Positions 1 through 8,540 are shown, counted from the stretch's first letter. The stretch is 64,000 bases of DNA from UBA8079 sp049601915 (GCA_049601915.1 JBMYRB010000002.1:620001-684000); one strand, 5' to 3'. Program-made: numbers and translations. Notes: generated by a model from the sequence alone, not told the origin.

Positions 1-974
1 ACCATCCAGCGTGGGGGGAAGATCACGAAGTCCACATTGGCGACCCCGGGATCGGGCGAGGGTGATGTCAGCACCGTGAAGATCGACGGGTCCGGATGGT
101 CGACGCTCACCGTCCCGATCGCCATGAAGTTGGCGAGGTCGTATTTGTAGGGGACATGGGTGCCGTGCCAGGCCACCACGTCGAGAGGTGAACGATCTAC
201 TGCGGTTGTCCAGAGACCGCCATCGAACTTAAAGACAAGCTCGAAAGACCCGGTGCGGTCCTCGAAGGCAGCGCGGGGCGTGAGGAAGTCGCGCGGGTTG
301 GCCAGGCCGTTGGTGCCGATCGGCCCCAGCTCCGGCAGCCGCATGGCCACGCCGTAATTCTCGCAGACATAGCCGCGCGATGCCCCGTCGGGCAGTTCGG
401 CGCGGAACTTGATGCCGCGCGGGACGACCGCGATCTCGCCGGGAGCTGCATCGATACGGCCGAGTTCGGTGTGCAGGACCAAACGACCCTGTTGCGGTAC
501 GAAAAGCATCTCGCCGTCGGCGTTGTGCAGGAACCGGTCGATCATCGATTGGTTCGCGGCATACAAATGAATGCCGATGCCCGTTTGATGATGTGCATCG
601 CCCGACATCGCATATGTCTGCATGCCCGCGATGAGGTCCGTGGGCGCATCGGGGATGGGCAGCGGGTCCCACCGCATCTGGTTGGGCGATGCGGGGAGGG
701 TGCTGGCACCCGCTGTTTGCCAGCCGTGCTGTTCGAAACATAAATAGGCGGGGGCCGTCACCGTCGGTCGGATGCGATAACACCAGGTCTGACGGGATTC
801 CACGCGTGGCACGGTGAACGCCGTACCGCTCACGCCTTCTGCATAGAGCCCATAGGCTGCTTTCTGGGGCGAGTTCTGTCCTTTGGGCAACGCGCCGGGT
901 AGGGCTTCGCTCGAAAAATAGTTCCCGAAGCCACTTTGGTAGCCTGCGTTGGTCGTTGTCGTGCTGCCGTCCAT
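1..974 (-). CDS. hmgA: Homogentisate 1,2-dioxygenase, 3' end cut by window edge
   Basis: This gene opens the aromatic ring of homogentisate to maleylacetoacetate in tyrosine/phenylalanine breakdown; the enzyme is cytosolic and uses Fe(II). Reading from the ATG at 974 gives about 324 residues with no stop before the window edge. Family hallmarks seen: the N-terminal block GFGNYFSSEALPGALPKGQN, then PRGIKFRAEL, GPIGTNGLANPRDF and AWHGTHVPYKYDL. The residues end at FPPRW, just before the segment that normally carries the iron ligands (two His and one Glu), so those cannot be checked here. The full-length family is about 430-450 residues. It lies downstream of an SDR gene on the same strand, with a perfect palindrome between them that suggests its own control. 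Confidence 0.95.
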   Translation of the reverse strand, partial: MDGSTTTTNAGYQSGFGNYFSSEALPGALPKGQNSPQKAAYGLYAEGVSGTAFTVPRVESRQTWCYRIRPTVTAPAYLCFEQHGWQTAGASTLPASPNQMRWDPLPIPDAPTDLIAGMQTYAMSGDAHHQTGIGIHLYAANQSMIDRFLHNADGEMLFVPQQGRLVLHTELGRIDAAPGEIAVVPRGIKFRAELPDGASRGYVCENYGVAMRLPELGPIGTNGLANPRDFLTPRAAFEDRTGSFELVFKFDGGLWTTAVDRSPLDVVAWHGTHVPYKYDLANFMAIGTVSVDHPDPSIFTVLTSPSPDPGVANVDFVIFPPRWM

Positions 975-1004
975 GTTGCCGTCCCTTCAGTGTTGACCAG
1001 ATAA

Positions 1005-1022
1005 TAGTTACATATGTAACTA
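1005..1022. promoter_or_regulatory. 18-bp perfect palindrome upstream of hmgA, probable operator
   Basis: The sequence TAGTTACATATGTAACTA equals its own reverse complement over all 18 bases. It ends 31 bases before the hmgA start codon and lies in the short gap after the SDR stop. The size and TTACATATGTAA core fit a dimeric winged-helix repressor site; MarR- and IclR-type regulators control homogentisate genes in other proteobacteria. No such regulator gene is in the visible window, so the cognate protein is unknown. Confidence 0.6.
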
Positions 1023-1030
1023 AAACAAGG

Positions 1031-1783
1031 TCAGACGGCCGTGTAACCGCCGTCTATCAGGAGGTCGGAGCCGGTCATAAAGGACGATTCCTCGCTGGCG
1101 AGGAACACTGCGCCGGCGGCGATCTCTTCGGGTTTGCCGAGGCGATCGAACATGGTGTCGTTGGCATCCTGGGCAGCCTTCCTGTCGGCGAAATTCGTGA
1201 CGAACCGGTCAGTCTCTACCGGGCCGGGCGACAGGCTGTTAACCCGGATGTTCTGTTGGGCGTGGTCGAGCGCCATCGCCTTGGCCATGTTGATCAATGC
1301 GCCCTTTTGCGCGCAGTACCAGGGGCGACCCGGTTTGGCCGTACGGCCGAGCTGGGAGGCGATCAGAATGATCGAGCCGCCGCCGTTCGTTTCTATCACC
1401 GGGATGGCGTGCTTTGAGAAAAGGAACGCGCTGTTGAGGTTGACGTCCATGGTGCGCCTCCAGTCGTCGTAGGAAATCTCGGTCAGTGGCGCGAGGGGGA
1501 GGTCATAGATCGCGTTGCTGACCAGAATGTGCAGACCGCCAAACTTATCGATGGCCTCGGCCACGGCCGCCTCGGCGTTCGCCTCGACCGCGACATCGGC
1601 CGCGAGCGCGATGCCTCGCCCGCCCTTTTGCTTGATCTCCTCCACGCTGGCATTGACCCGTTCTTCGTTTATATCCACGCAGACGACGGCCGCGCCTTCC
1701 GTGGCAAATCGAGTGGACATGGCTCGGCCGATACCGCCACCTGCGCCCGTGACGATAGCAACCTTGTTGTCGAGTACGCCCAT
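1031..1783 (-). CDS. SDR-family NAD(P)-dependent oxidoreductase
   Basis: A classical short-chain dehydrogenase of 250 residues. The cofactor motif TGAGGGIG is at residues 12-19 and an Asp after the second strand (VCVDIN) favours NAD(H). The active-site Ser (IASQLG), the YCAQK (YxxxK) pair, the helix Asn (VNLNSAF) and the C-terminal DGGYTAV are all present. The usual NNAG reads SNAI, a mild variant. It is upstream of hmgA on the same strand, separated by 56 bases holding a palindrome, so it may or may not be cotranscribed. The substrate cannot be told from sequence. Confidence 0.9.
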   Translation of the reverse strand: MGVLDNKVAIVTGAGGGIGRAMSTRFATEGAAVVCVDINEERVNASVEEIKQKGGRGIALAADVAVEANAEAAVAEAIDKFGGLHILVSNAIYDLPLAPLTEISYDDWRRTMDVNLNSAFLFSKHAIPVIETNGGGSIILIASQLGRTAKPGRPWYCAQKGALINMAKAMALDHAQQNIRVNSLSPGPVETDRFVTNFADRKAAQDANDTMFDRLGKPEEIAAGAVFLASEESSFMTGSDLLIDGGYTAV

Positions 1784-2186
1784 GAATTTTGCTCCAGTGG
1801 TTTGGTGAAGGTTAGAGATAGATCACATTTCAGATGAATTCATTTAGAAGTTTAACTAATTGAATTTACAGATAGAAATAATTCGAACTAGGTTCATTCT
1901 CGAAACAACAGACGAAGTGACACCAACCGATCGGGTGCAAAACCCAAATCAGACCTACACCGGCGAAAGCGACGCTCCCAAAACTCCTTGGCATCGCAAC
2001 CAACCGCCCCCTTTGGGCGCGACGATGTCGCCGGATCAACCTCACAGTATCTCCGGGCCGGATCAGGTAGATCCGGTCCTTTTTCTTTACGCGAGCAGTG
2101 ATTTGAACGGTCTGGGGCTCAAATCTCTCTTTGCGGGAAGCATTGCTACCTGTATGACCGGTGCCGCAGTTGCGTTAGTGATCTGA
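1784..2186. other. Intergenic stretch with no convincing gene
   Basis: About 400 bases between the SDR start and the next gene. A 108-codon plus-strand open frame covers 1860-2186, but it lacks a ribosome-binding site and resembles no family I recognise, so I do not call it. The stretch holds the 10-bp palindrome ATGAATTCAT at 1834-1843 near the SDR start, a terminator-like hairpin at 2058-2084, and a second 7-bp inverted repeat (GATTTGA/TCAAATC, 2100-2125). Confidence 0.5.
2058..2084 (+). terminator. Rho-independent terminator with no assigned upstream gene
   Basis: CCGGATC and GATCCGG form a perfect 7-bp stem around a 5-base loop (AGGTA), followed by TCCTTTTT. On the plus strand there is no called gene upstream: the next ORF starts 220 bases downstream and the SDR upstream runs the other way. 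The simplest reading is that it ends a small RNA or short unrecognised transcript starting in 1800-2040. Confidence 0.6.
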
Positions 2187-2303
2187 TCCCTGATTTTCAC
2201 CAGGTGCGCTATACTCCGCAGTCAATCAAGAACAATACCTACAGGTGACGTCATCGAAGACGCACGTGCCTTTAACGAAGCGGAACGAACCCGTTTCCAC
2301 AAT

Positions 2304-2780
2304 TTGCTGAACCTCGCAAAGGAAAGCCCTTACGAGGGTGAGCGTGAGGCTGCGCTCGCGGCGGCCAAGCGCATGGCCAAAAGCCGGGGCATGACGCTGG
2401 AAGAGGCCGCCGGCGGCGGGCCTGCACCGAAGCGTCCCGACGAGAGGTTCCCGCAATTCTCCCGCAAACGGGCCGACAAAGAGGCCGGACTTTCGAAGGC
2501 TGCGCGGATGAGCGATGCGTGGGTGGATGCCGACAAGGCACGCCGGGACGCAGCCATGGAAGAAGCGCGTGAGCGTGGACTTGACGAGGAAGAACGTCGC
2601 AAGGCCGAGGCGGCGGCCAACCGGGTGCCCCGGCGAAACAATCGCAAGCGCGATCCCGAAAGCCATGCTCGTGTGCTGCTCAACGAGACGTCTCTTCCGC
2701 TTGAGGAGATCAGTGTCCTCGCCGGGCTCGACGTTTATGAAGTCGTTGCACTGAAGCTGAAAATGCGCCGAGGCGAGTAG
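2304..2780 (+). CDS. DUF2786-like protein of unknown function, start uncertain
   Basis: The protein begins with a LLNLAKES...EREAALAAAKRMAKSRGMTLEEAA segment typical of the N-terminal DUF2786-type helix pair, followed by a highly charged Lys/Arg/Glu linker and a C-terminal helix-turn-helix-like stretch (SLPLEEISVLAGLDVYEVVALKLK). The only canonical start is a TTG at 2304, which falls inside the conserved segment. The open frame extends back to 2187 and codes for DVIEDARAFNEAERTRFHN just upstream, which reads as real protein. The true start is therefore either a non-standard codon or was lost by mutation. A TATACT hexamer at 2210-2215 is a candidate -10 box. Confidence 0.7.
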   Translation: MLNLAKESPYEGEREAALAAAKRMAKSRGMTLEEAAGGGPAPKRPDERFPQFSRKRADKEAGLSKAARMSDAWVDADKARRDAAMEEARERGLDEEERRKAEAAANRVPRRNNRKRDPESHARVLLNETSLPLEEISVLAGLDVYEVVALKLKMRRGE

Positions 2781-2789
2781 CGCGTCGGT

Positions 2790-3446
2790 TTAAGGTACCG
2801 GTGCGCGCTGAGTAAGCGCCCCGCGGACAAATTTGACATATGTATCGACCACGTCTTCCGTTAGCTTACCGCCGGCCAAGCCGTAGCGGAGCGTCAGGTA
2901 GCTCCGGGCTGCCATGAGCAGATAGACAATCGTTTCCAGGTCCGTCTCGGAGTAGGCGGGCAAGTCGCCGCGAACTAGGCCCGTCTTCAGCGCCGAGGCA
3001 TAGCGCGATGCGAGCGCCTGGAAATGCTTTTGATGGGCTTTTGGCGCCATCGTTTCCGCCTCGTTCAAAATTCTATAGAAGCCGGGGTTGGCGGCCAGAT
3101 ACTCGAAGAATGCTCGGAATCCTCGTTCCTCCATCTCCATCGTGTCGCGACTGCCTCGGACCCGGTCGCCCACAAATGCGATCAGGTCCTGACCGAGTTC
3201 GGGTAACAGAGTGTCGAACAGCGCCTGTCGTGTTTCGAAATAATTGTAGAAAGTACCAAGTGCGATGTTTGCCCGCGCGGTAATGCGCGCGACGGACGCA
3301 TCGGCGTAGCCGAACTCACCAACCACCTTCGCGGCGGCCTCGATCAAACCTTGGCGCGTCGCTGCTGCTTTTTCTGCACGTGTTGGACGGCGTGAGGCCG
3401 AAGGGCTAGGTCGCACATCTGGTGCAATGTTCGATGAGGGCATCAT
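2790..3446 (-). CDS. TetR/AcrR-family transcriptional repressor
   Basis: A 218-residue regulator. After a basic, low-complexity N-terminus it has the TetR helix-turn-helix (TRQGLIEAAAKVVGEFGYADASVARITARANIALGTFYNYF, about residues 30-70) and a helical ligand-binding C-terminal domain. It is transcribed away from the crotonase/acyl-CoA dehydrogenase/CoA ligase operon, with a long nested palindrome in the intergenic region, so it most likely represses that operon and itself. An acyl-CoA or related intermediate is the probable inducer by analogy with FadR/PsrA-type TetR proteins; this is inference. Confidence 0.93.
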   Translation of the reverse strand: MMPSSNIAPDVRPSPSASRRPTRAEKAAATRQGLIEAAAKVVGEFGYADASVARITARANIALGTFYNYFETRQALFDTLLPELGQDLIAFVGDRVRGSRDTMEMEERGFRAFFEYLAANPGFYRILNEAETMAPKAHQKHFQALASRYASALKTGLVRGDLPAYSETDLETIVYLLMAARSYLTLRYGLAGGKLTEDVVDTYVKFVRGALTQRAPVP

Positions 3447-3501
3447 TACCGGGTTCGGTTGGTCATCCGCCCCTCATCATCGCGGGTTCCGGAGTCGCAT
3501 G

Positions 3502-3540
3502 CAACAATTATGAACAATGAATCACTGTTCACTATTGTTG
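3502..3540. promoter_or_regulatory. Nested palindromic operator in the tetR/crotonase intergenic region
   Basis: A 21-base near-perfect palindrome (TGAACAATGAATCACTGTTCA, 3511-3531; 18 of 20 paired positions complementary around a central A) is itself flanked by CAACAAT at 3502-3508 and ATTGTTG at 3534-3540, a second matching pair of arms. It sits 56 bases upstream of the tetR start and about 100 bases upstream of the crotonase start. The size and symmetry fit binding by one or two TetR dimers. Confidence 0.7.
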
Positions 3541-3641
3541 ACTCTCATCATCGCCGTTGCCATGGTTGGTTACAGAGAAGGCAGGCTGCCGACCCACCGG
3601 AGAAGACCCGGGGATGAAGACCTAAAGCAGGGGCGAACCAC

Positions 3642-4436
3642 GTGAATTACGACGGCTATAAAGCGATTAAGGCAAAACGCGACGGGCGAATTCTAACGCT
3701 GACCATGTCGCGACCCGGAACGCTCAACGCCATCGACGCGGAGCTCCACGAAGAGCTGTCGCGGATTTTCTACGATGTCGACACGGATGACGGCGCCGAT
3801 GTTGTCGTACTGACGGGTGAGGGTGATGCGTTTTGCGCGGGCGGCGACCTGCAGTGGTTGAACGCCATGCATGGTGACCCGGCGGCATTTGCGCGCACCG
3901 TGTGGGAAGGCAAAAGGCTGGTAAATAGCCTGCTCGACCTCGAGAAGCCGATTATCGCCAGGCTTCCGGGTCACGCGATCGGGCTCGGCTGCACGATCGC
4001 GCTCTACTGCGACATCATCTACGCCACCGAGCGCACCAAGCTGGGTGATCCGCATGTTGCCGTCGGCCTCGTGGCCGGGGATGGCGGAGCGGTGATCTGG
4101 CCGCAGTTGATCGGCTACGCGCGCGCCAAGGAATATCTGATGACCGGCGACTTGGTCAGCGCGACAGATGCCACCGCGATTGGGTTGATCAATCATGTGG
4201 TCGCTGCTGACGAACTTGATGATGCGGTTTACGGGATGGCCAATCGCCTCGCCGGCGGGGCGATCAACGCCATCAAATGGACCAAGGCATCGGTCAACGC
4301 CGGGCTCAAGCAGGCGGCCAACGCGGTGCTCGACACGGCGTTCAACTTCGAAGCCATGTCCCAGATGACCGATGATCATCGAATTGCGACGGAAGCCTTC
4401 CTGAACAAGGAAGAGCCGAAGTTCACAGGCAAGTAG
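3642..4436 (+). CDS. Enoyl-CoA hydratase/isomerase (crotonase) family protein
   Basis: A 264-residue crotonase-fold protein starting at GTG 3642. The oxyanion-hole segment FCAGGDL is near residue 65-70 and GHAIGLGCTIALYCD follows. Both catalytic glutamates of classical hydratase are missing: the position in GCEL reads Thr and the one in PEV reads His, while an Asp is present in GLVAGDGG. It is therefore probably not a simple 2-enoyl-CoA hydratase; isomerase, hydrolase or lyase chemistry is possible. It is the first gene of a plus-strand acyl-CoA operon (dehydrogenase 8 bases downstream), under the divergent TetR gene. Confidence 0.88.
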   Translation: MNYDGYKAIKAKRDGRILTLTMSRPGTLNAIDAELHEELSRIFYDVDTDDGADVVVLTGEGDAFCAGGDLQWLNAMHGDPAAFARTVWEGKRLVNSLLDLEKPIIARLPGHAIGLGCTIALYCDIIYATERTKLGDPHVAVGLVAGDGGAVIWPQLIGYARAKEYLMTGDLVSATDATAIGLINHVVAADELDDAVYGMANRLAGGAINAIKWTKASVNAGLKQAANAVLDTAFNFEAMSQMTDDHRIATEAFLNKEEPKFTGK

Positions 4437-4444
4437 GCGCCGGG

Positions 4445-5614
4445 ATGGAGCATTTCCAGGAAGCTGAACACGTCACCATGCTCCGGGACACGCTGCGGCG
4501 TTTCGTCGAGAACGAGATACCGCGCTCCAAGGCGCAAGAATGGGACCGTGAAAATCACTATCCCCGCGAAATCTTCAAGAAGCTCTCGGCGCTCGGTGTG
4601 AACGGCCTTACGGTGCCCGAGGAATATGGCGGTGCGGGGCGGGATATCACGGCGACGATGGTCGTTATCGAGGAACTGGCGCGCCGGTCGATGGCGGTCG
4701 CCGTCCCGTTCATCATGTGCGCCTGCTATGGCGGGATGAATATCGAGGAGGTCGCGAGCCACGAGCAGAAACAGGACCTTCTGCCCAAGCTTGCGGCCGG
4801 AGACCTCCTTTTCGCCTACGGCATATCCGAACCCGATGTCGGCGCCGACGTTGCCAGCGTGCGGACAACCGCGGTGCGCAAGGGCAATGGCGCGACAGTC
4901 ACGATCAACGGGGCCAAGCGCTTCTGCTCCGGCGCCAACATCGCCGACTATATCTACACCGTCGTGAAGAGTGATCCGGATGCCGATCGCTACGAGAATC
5001 TGTCCATTGTGCTGATCCCGCCGGATGTCCCGGGCGTGACCATCGAATTACAAGACGCGATGGGCATGAAAGGGGCATCGACCTGCGATGTGACGTTCGA
5101 GGATGTCGAGATCCCGGCCGATAACATCGTTGGCGGTGAGGCGGGATGGAACGATGGGTGGCGCCGCATCGTGGGGCCGGGATTGGACGTAGAGAAGATT
5201 GAGGTCGCTGCACTGGCGCTGGGCAATGCCGCGGCGGCCGTGGATGACGCCTGGGAATATGCTCAGGAGCGCAAGCAGTTCGGCAAACCTGTTTCTGCTT
5301 ACCAATCGGTGCGTCACATGCTGGTCGATTGCAAAACCAGACTCCATGCCTGCCGGCTGATGACCTATCACGCTGCCTGGCTGCTGGATGAGAAAAAGCC
5401 GGCATCTGTGGAGACGTCGATGGCCAAACTCTATGTCAGCGATGTCACCAAGGAGATCGTGCTCACCTGCCAGCAGGTGATGGGCGCCTACGGCTATATC
5501 AAGGAATTCGACATGGAGCGCTATGTACGTGAGGCGCTGCTCATGCCGATCATAGGCGGATCCTCGGCGATCCAGAAGAACAACATTGCCAACCGGCTCC
5601 GGCTCGCGCGCTAG
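4445..5614 (+). CDS. Acyl-CoA dehydrogenase
   Basis: A 389-residue FAD enzyme of the acyl-CoA dehydrogenase family, introducing a double bond into an acyl-CoA and passing electrons to ETF. Domain order: helical N-terminus, beta domain (YGISEPDVGADVASVRTTA, about residue 120), C-terminal helical domain with FGKPVSAYQSVRHMLVD and QVMGAYGYIKEFDMERYVRE. The usual catalytic Glu site (Y-E-G-T/S) reads IIGGSS, so the base must be elsewhere, as in isovaleryl-CoA-type enzymes, or the activity has changed. It follows the crotonase by 8 bases and precedes the CoA ligase by 30. Confidence 0.93.
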   Translation: MEHFQEAEHVTMLRDTLRRFVENEIPRSKAQEWDRENHYPREIFKKLSALGVNGLTVPEEYGGAGRDITATMVVIEELARRSMAVAVPFIMCACYGGMNIEEVASHEQKQDLLPKLAAGDLLFAYGISEPDVGADVASVRTTAVRKGNGATVTINGAKRFCSGANIADYIYTVVKSDPDADRYENLSIVLIPPDVPGVTIELQDAMGMKGASTCDVTFEDVEIPADNIVGGEAGWNDGWRRIVGPGLDVEKIEVAALALGNAAAAVDDAWEYAQERKQFGKPVSAYQSVRHMLVDCKTRLHACRLMTYHAAWLLDEKKPASVETSMAKLYVSDVTKEIVLTCQQVMGAYGYIKEFDMERYVREALLMPIIGGSSAIQKNNIANRLRLAR

Positions 5615-5644
5615 TAGAATGTAAGTTCTCGGGGGGAGGCTAAA

Positions 5645-7294
5645 TTGCGAACTGATGTGAGCGGCTGGAAAACGCGCCTGACCGAGGAACAGATCGCCGA
5701 GAACACGGCGAGCGGAATTTGGCGAGATGAGACGCTGGTCGACCAGCTGGCCGAGGTCTTGGCGAAAAACCCCGACAAGCTTCTGATTATAGAAGGTGAT
5801 GACGCGCATACTGCAGCCGACCTAGACCGGCAGGCGCGTGCGCTGGCCAGTGCGTTGCAGCGCCGGGGGCTCTCAGCCGGTGATGTCGTCAGCTTTGAAT
5901 TGCCAAACTGGCCCGAGACGGTGGTGATCGACCTGGCCTGTTCGATGCTCGGCCTCGTCTGCAACCCGATCATTCCGATCTATCGCGACGCGGAAGTGTC
6001 CTACATCCTCCGTGACGCGGGCACCAAGGCGGTGTTCATTCCGACCGAGTTTCGAAATTTCGATTATGCGGACATGATTGCACGTCATCGCGAAGATCTG
6101 CCGGCCCTTGAGCATTTGATCACCGTGCGCGGTGCGGCTGACGGCATGACCGGGTTCGACGATCTGCTCGCCGAAGGTGACGCAGATGCATTTGTCCCCG
6201 CGCAGGTCGACCCCAATTCGGTGAAGCTAATCATGTACACGTCCGGCACCACCGGCCGGCCGAAAGGGGTGCTGCACAGCCACAACACGATCAACACGGA
6301 GATCCAGGCGATCTCGGGTTTCCTCGGTCTCGGGAGCGACGACGTCGTCCTGATGCCGTCGCCGGTAACCCATATCACCGGTTATCTTTACGGCATCCAG
6401 ATGCCTTTCGCGTTGAATGCGCCGGCTGTTTTCATGGAGAGCTGGAATGCGGCCACGGCGGGCGATCTCATCGATTGGCACGGCGTTACCTTTACGATCG
6501 CGGCAACGGTTTTCCTTCAGGAGTTGACGGATTTCGCTGTCAGCAACAGCCGATCGTTCCCCAGTCTCCGTTACTTCCCGTGCGGCGGTGCACCGGTGCC
6601 GCCGGAGATTATCTACAACGCGCATGCCGCGTTCGAGCGCTGCGTTTGTTCGCGTTGTTACGGCTCGACCGAGGCACCAACCATTACCCTCGGTGTGAAT
6701 AGTCGCGATGAAGAGGCGCTGGGTGCGGCGACCGAGGGCCATGTCGTGGGGCACGAAATCAGGATCGTCGATCCGGTCACGCGACAGGCAGTTGGGCCAA
6801 ATGTCGAGGGCGAGGTGTTGTCGCGCGGGCCCGAGATGTGCCTCGGATATGCCGACGACGAGCACAACGCAGAGGCCTTCGAAGCTGACGGGTTTTTTCA
6901 TACTGGTGATCTGGCGATGCTCAACGAGGATGGCGCGATGGTTGTCACGGGTCGTCTGAAGGACGTGATCATCCGTGGTGGCGAGAACCTCAGTTCGCGA
7001 GAGATCGAGGACGCGTTGCATGAGCATCCGGCCATACATGAGGCCGCGGTTGTGGCGATGCCCCATGAACGCATGGGTGAGACCGTCTGCGCCTACGTGG
7101 TTTCGGCACAGGACGCGATGCTGACCTTCGATGACATGATCGCCTTCCTCGACGGCACGGGCATGGCGAAACAGAAATATCCCGAAAGGCTCGAGATCAT
7201 CACAGACTTCCCGCGCACCGCAGCGGGCAAAATTCGCAAGAACGTGCTGCGGCAACAGATTGCCAAGAAGATTAGTGGAGAGTGCGGCGAATGA
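5645..7294 (+). CDS. AMP-forming acyl-CoA synthetase
   Basis: A 549-residue member of the ANL superfamily that activates a carboxylic acid as acyl-AMP and then acyl-CoA. The start is TTG at 5645, supported by a strong GGGGGGAGG ribosome-binding site. The P-loop-like motif MYTSGTTGRPKG is near residue 200, then the YGSTEAP adenine-binding segment, the TGDLAML Asp, the hinge GRLKDVIIRGGENLS and the C-terminal catalytic Lys segment PRTAAGKIRK. It supplies the substrate for the adjacent dehydrogenase and crotonase. The acid substrate is unknown; residues in the binding pocket cannot be assigned by eye. Confidence 0.93.
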   Translation: MRTDVSGWKTRLTEEQIAENTASGIWRDETLVDQLAEVLAKNPDKLLIIEGDDAHTAADLDRQARALASALQRRGLSAGDVVSFELPNWPETVVIDLACSMLGLVCNPIIPIYRDAEVSYILRDAGTKAVFIPTEFRNFDYADMIARHREDLPALEHLITVRGAADGMTGFDDLLAEGDADAFVPAQVDPNSVKLIMYTSGTTGRPKGVLHSHNTINTEIQAISGFLGLGSDDVVLMPSPVTHITGYLYGIQMPFALNAPAVFMESWNAATAGDLIDWHGVTFTIAATVFLQELTDFAVSNSRSFPSLRYFPCGGAPVPPEIIYNAHAAFERCVCSRCYGSTEAPTITLGVNSRDEEALGAATEGHVVGHEIRIVDPVTRQAVGPNVEGEVLSRGPEMCLGYADDEHNAEAFEADGFFHTGDLAMLNEDGAMVVTGRLKDVIIRGGENLSSREIEDALHEHPAIHEAAVVAMPHERMGETVCAYVVSAQDAMLTFDDMIAFLDGTGMAKQKYPERLEIITDFPRTAAGKIRKNVLRQQIAKKISGECGE

Positions 7295-7393
7295 TGTGGC
7301 GCGGTTGACAGGCTCCGGGATGGGGCACAACCTGAATACAAAACAACACCCAATTCACAAGGGTGAAATCGAATCTTTAGGGGAGAGGATGAA

Positions 7394-8335
7394 ATGCAAA
7401 CTCGAGATGTAGAATTCAACAGTTGTGGCGACACCATTCGCGGCACGCTCTACTTGCCCGATGGCGTCAAGAACCCACCGCTTGTCGTGATGGCGGGGGG
7501 CTGGTGCTACGTGCGAGAAATCGTCATGCCGTTCTACGCGGATGATTTTGTCGAGATTGGTTGTGCCTGTCTCACATTCGATTATCGCCGCTTCGGCGAC
7601 AGCGAAGGCTTGCCTCGCCAGCACATCAACCCCTGGGACCAGATCGAGGATTATCGCAACGCGGTGAGCTACGCGAAGACCCTCGACGAAATCGATCCCG
7701 ACCGGATCGGTGTATGGGGCATCTCCTATTCCGGTGGTCATGCCGTGTGCGTAGCGGCGCTCGACTCGCGGGTGAAGTTTGCGATGTCGGTGGTGCCTGT
7801 TGTCGACGGCTTCCCGACGATGCGGCGGTGCCATGGCGAGCGGAAGTTCGCGGTCATTCAGAAGCTCATTCTCGAAGACCGTGAGGCGCGTCAACGGGGT
7901 GAGCCAAGCCAGATGATCGCAATGTCCACCACAGAGCCGGATACCGAGATAAGTTCCTGGCCGTTCCCCCATGTCTGCACGATCTTCAATGACATCAAGG
8001 AACGCGAGGCGCCGAATCACATCCATGAGAACACGCTCGAATCGGTCGAGCTGCTGATGCAGTACGACGTGATGCCTTATGCAAAGCGCGTCTACGAAAC
8101 GCCCTACATGATGGCGATAGCCAAGGGCGATAACATCACCTCGGCGGATCTCGAGATCGAAGTGTTCAATGCCGTCCCGTGTCCGAACAAGGAGCTGGCG
8201 ATCGTCGAGGGTGTCGATCACATGAGCCTGTATTCGAACAATGAGCATCTCGCGAAGGTCTCGGGCGCCCAAGCGAAGTGGCTCCAGGAACTGCTGTTCG
8301 CGCCAGACGCTCTCCTGGCACAGGCCGCCGAGTAA
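7394..8335 (+). CDS. Alpha/beta hydrolase
   Basis: A 313-residue hydrolase. An N-terminal beta-sheet segment (RGTLYLPDGVKNPPLVVMAGG) leads to the nucleophile elbow GISYSGG (Ser, about residue 115) and a C-terminal EGVDHMSLY that supplies the catalytic His. The architecture resembles X-prolyl-dipeptidase/dienelactone-like esterases. It is the last gene of the TetR-linked operon, 100 bases after the CoA ligase, and is followed by a strong terminator. A thioester, ester or C-C hydrolase role in the same pathway is inferred from position only. Start ATG 7394 follows GGGGAGAGG. Confidence 0.88.
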   Translation: MQTRDVEFNSCGDTIRGTLYLPDGVKNPPLVVMAGGWCYVREIVMPFYADDFVEIGCACLTFDYRRFGDSEGLPRQHINPWDQIEDYRNAVSYAKTLDEIDPDRIGVWGISYSGGHAVCVAALDSRVKFAMSVVPVVDGFPTMRRCHGERKFAVIQKLILEDREARQRGEPSQMIAMSTTEPDTEISSWPFPHVCTIFNDIKEREAPNHIHENTLESVELLMQYDVMPYAKRVYETPYMMAIAKGDNITSADLEIEVFNAVPCPNKELAIVEGVDHMSLYSNNEHLAKVSGAQAKWLQELLFAPDALLAQAAE

Positions 8336-8361
8336 GCTTCGATAGTTGTCGCAACATCAGG

Positions 8362-8394
8362 ACCAGGCCAGCGTATCGCTGGTCTGGTTTTTTT
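8362..8394 (+). terminator. Rho-independent terminator after the TetR-linked operon
   Basis: ACCAGGCCAGCG and CGCTGGTCTGGT pair around a TAT loop (one G-T wobble) and run straight into seven T residues. It lies 27 bases after the hydrolase stop and separates this operon from the TRAP operon. Confidence 0.85.
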
Positions 8395-8540
8395 CTGTCG
8401 CGAGCATCGTCGTTTTCAATTTGACCGGGCGTGCCAAGCCGAACCACGAGAGATCGCGATGAACACCCGGGAGACTGGAAGTTCGTATATGTGAAGGTTT
8501 GGAGGTTAATCGTCGTCATGATTATTCGCCAAAAATATCG

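Noticed and set aside
1860..2186. 108-codon open frame on the plus strand
   Set aside because: No ribosome-binding site, no family resemblance, and a terminator-like hairpin lies inside it.
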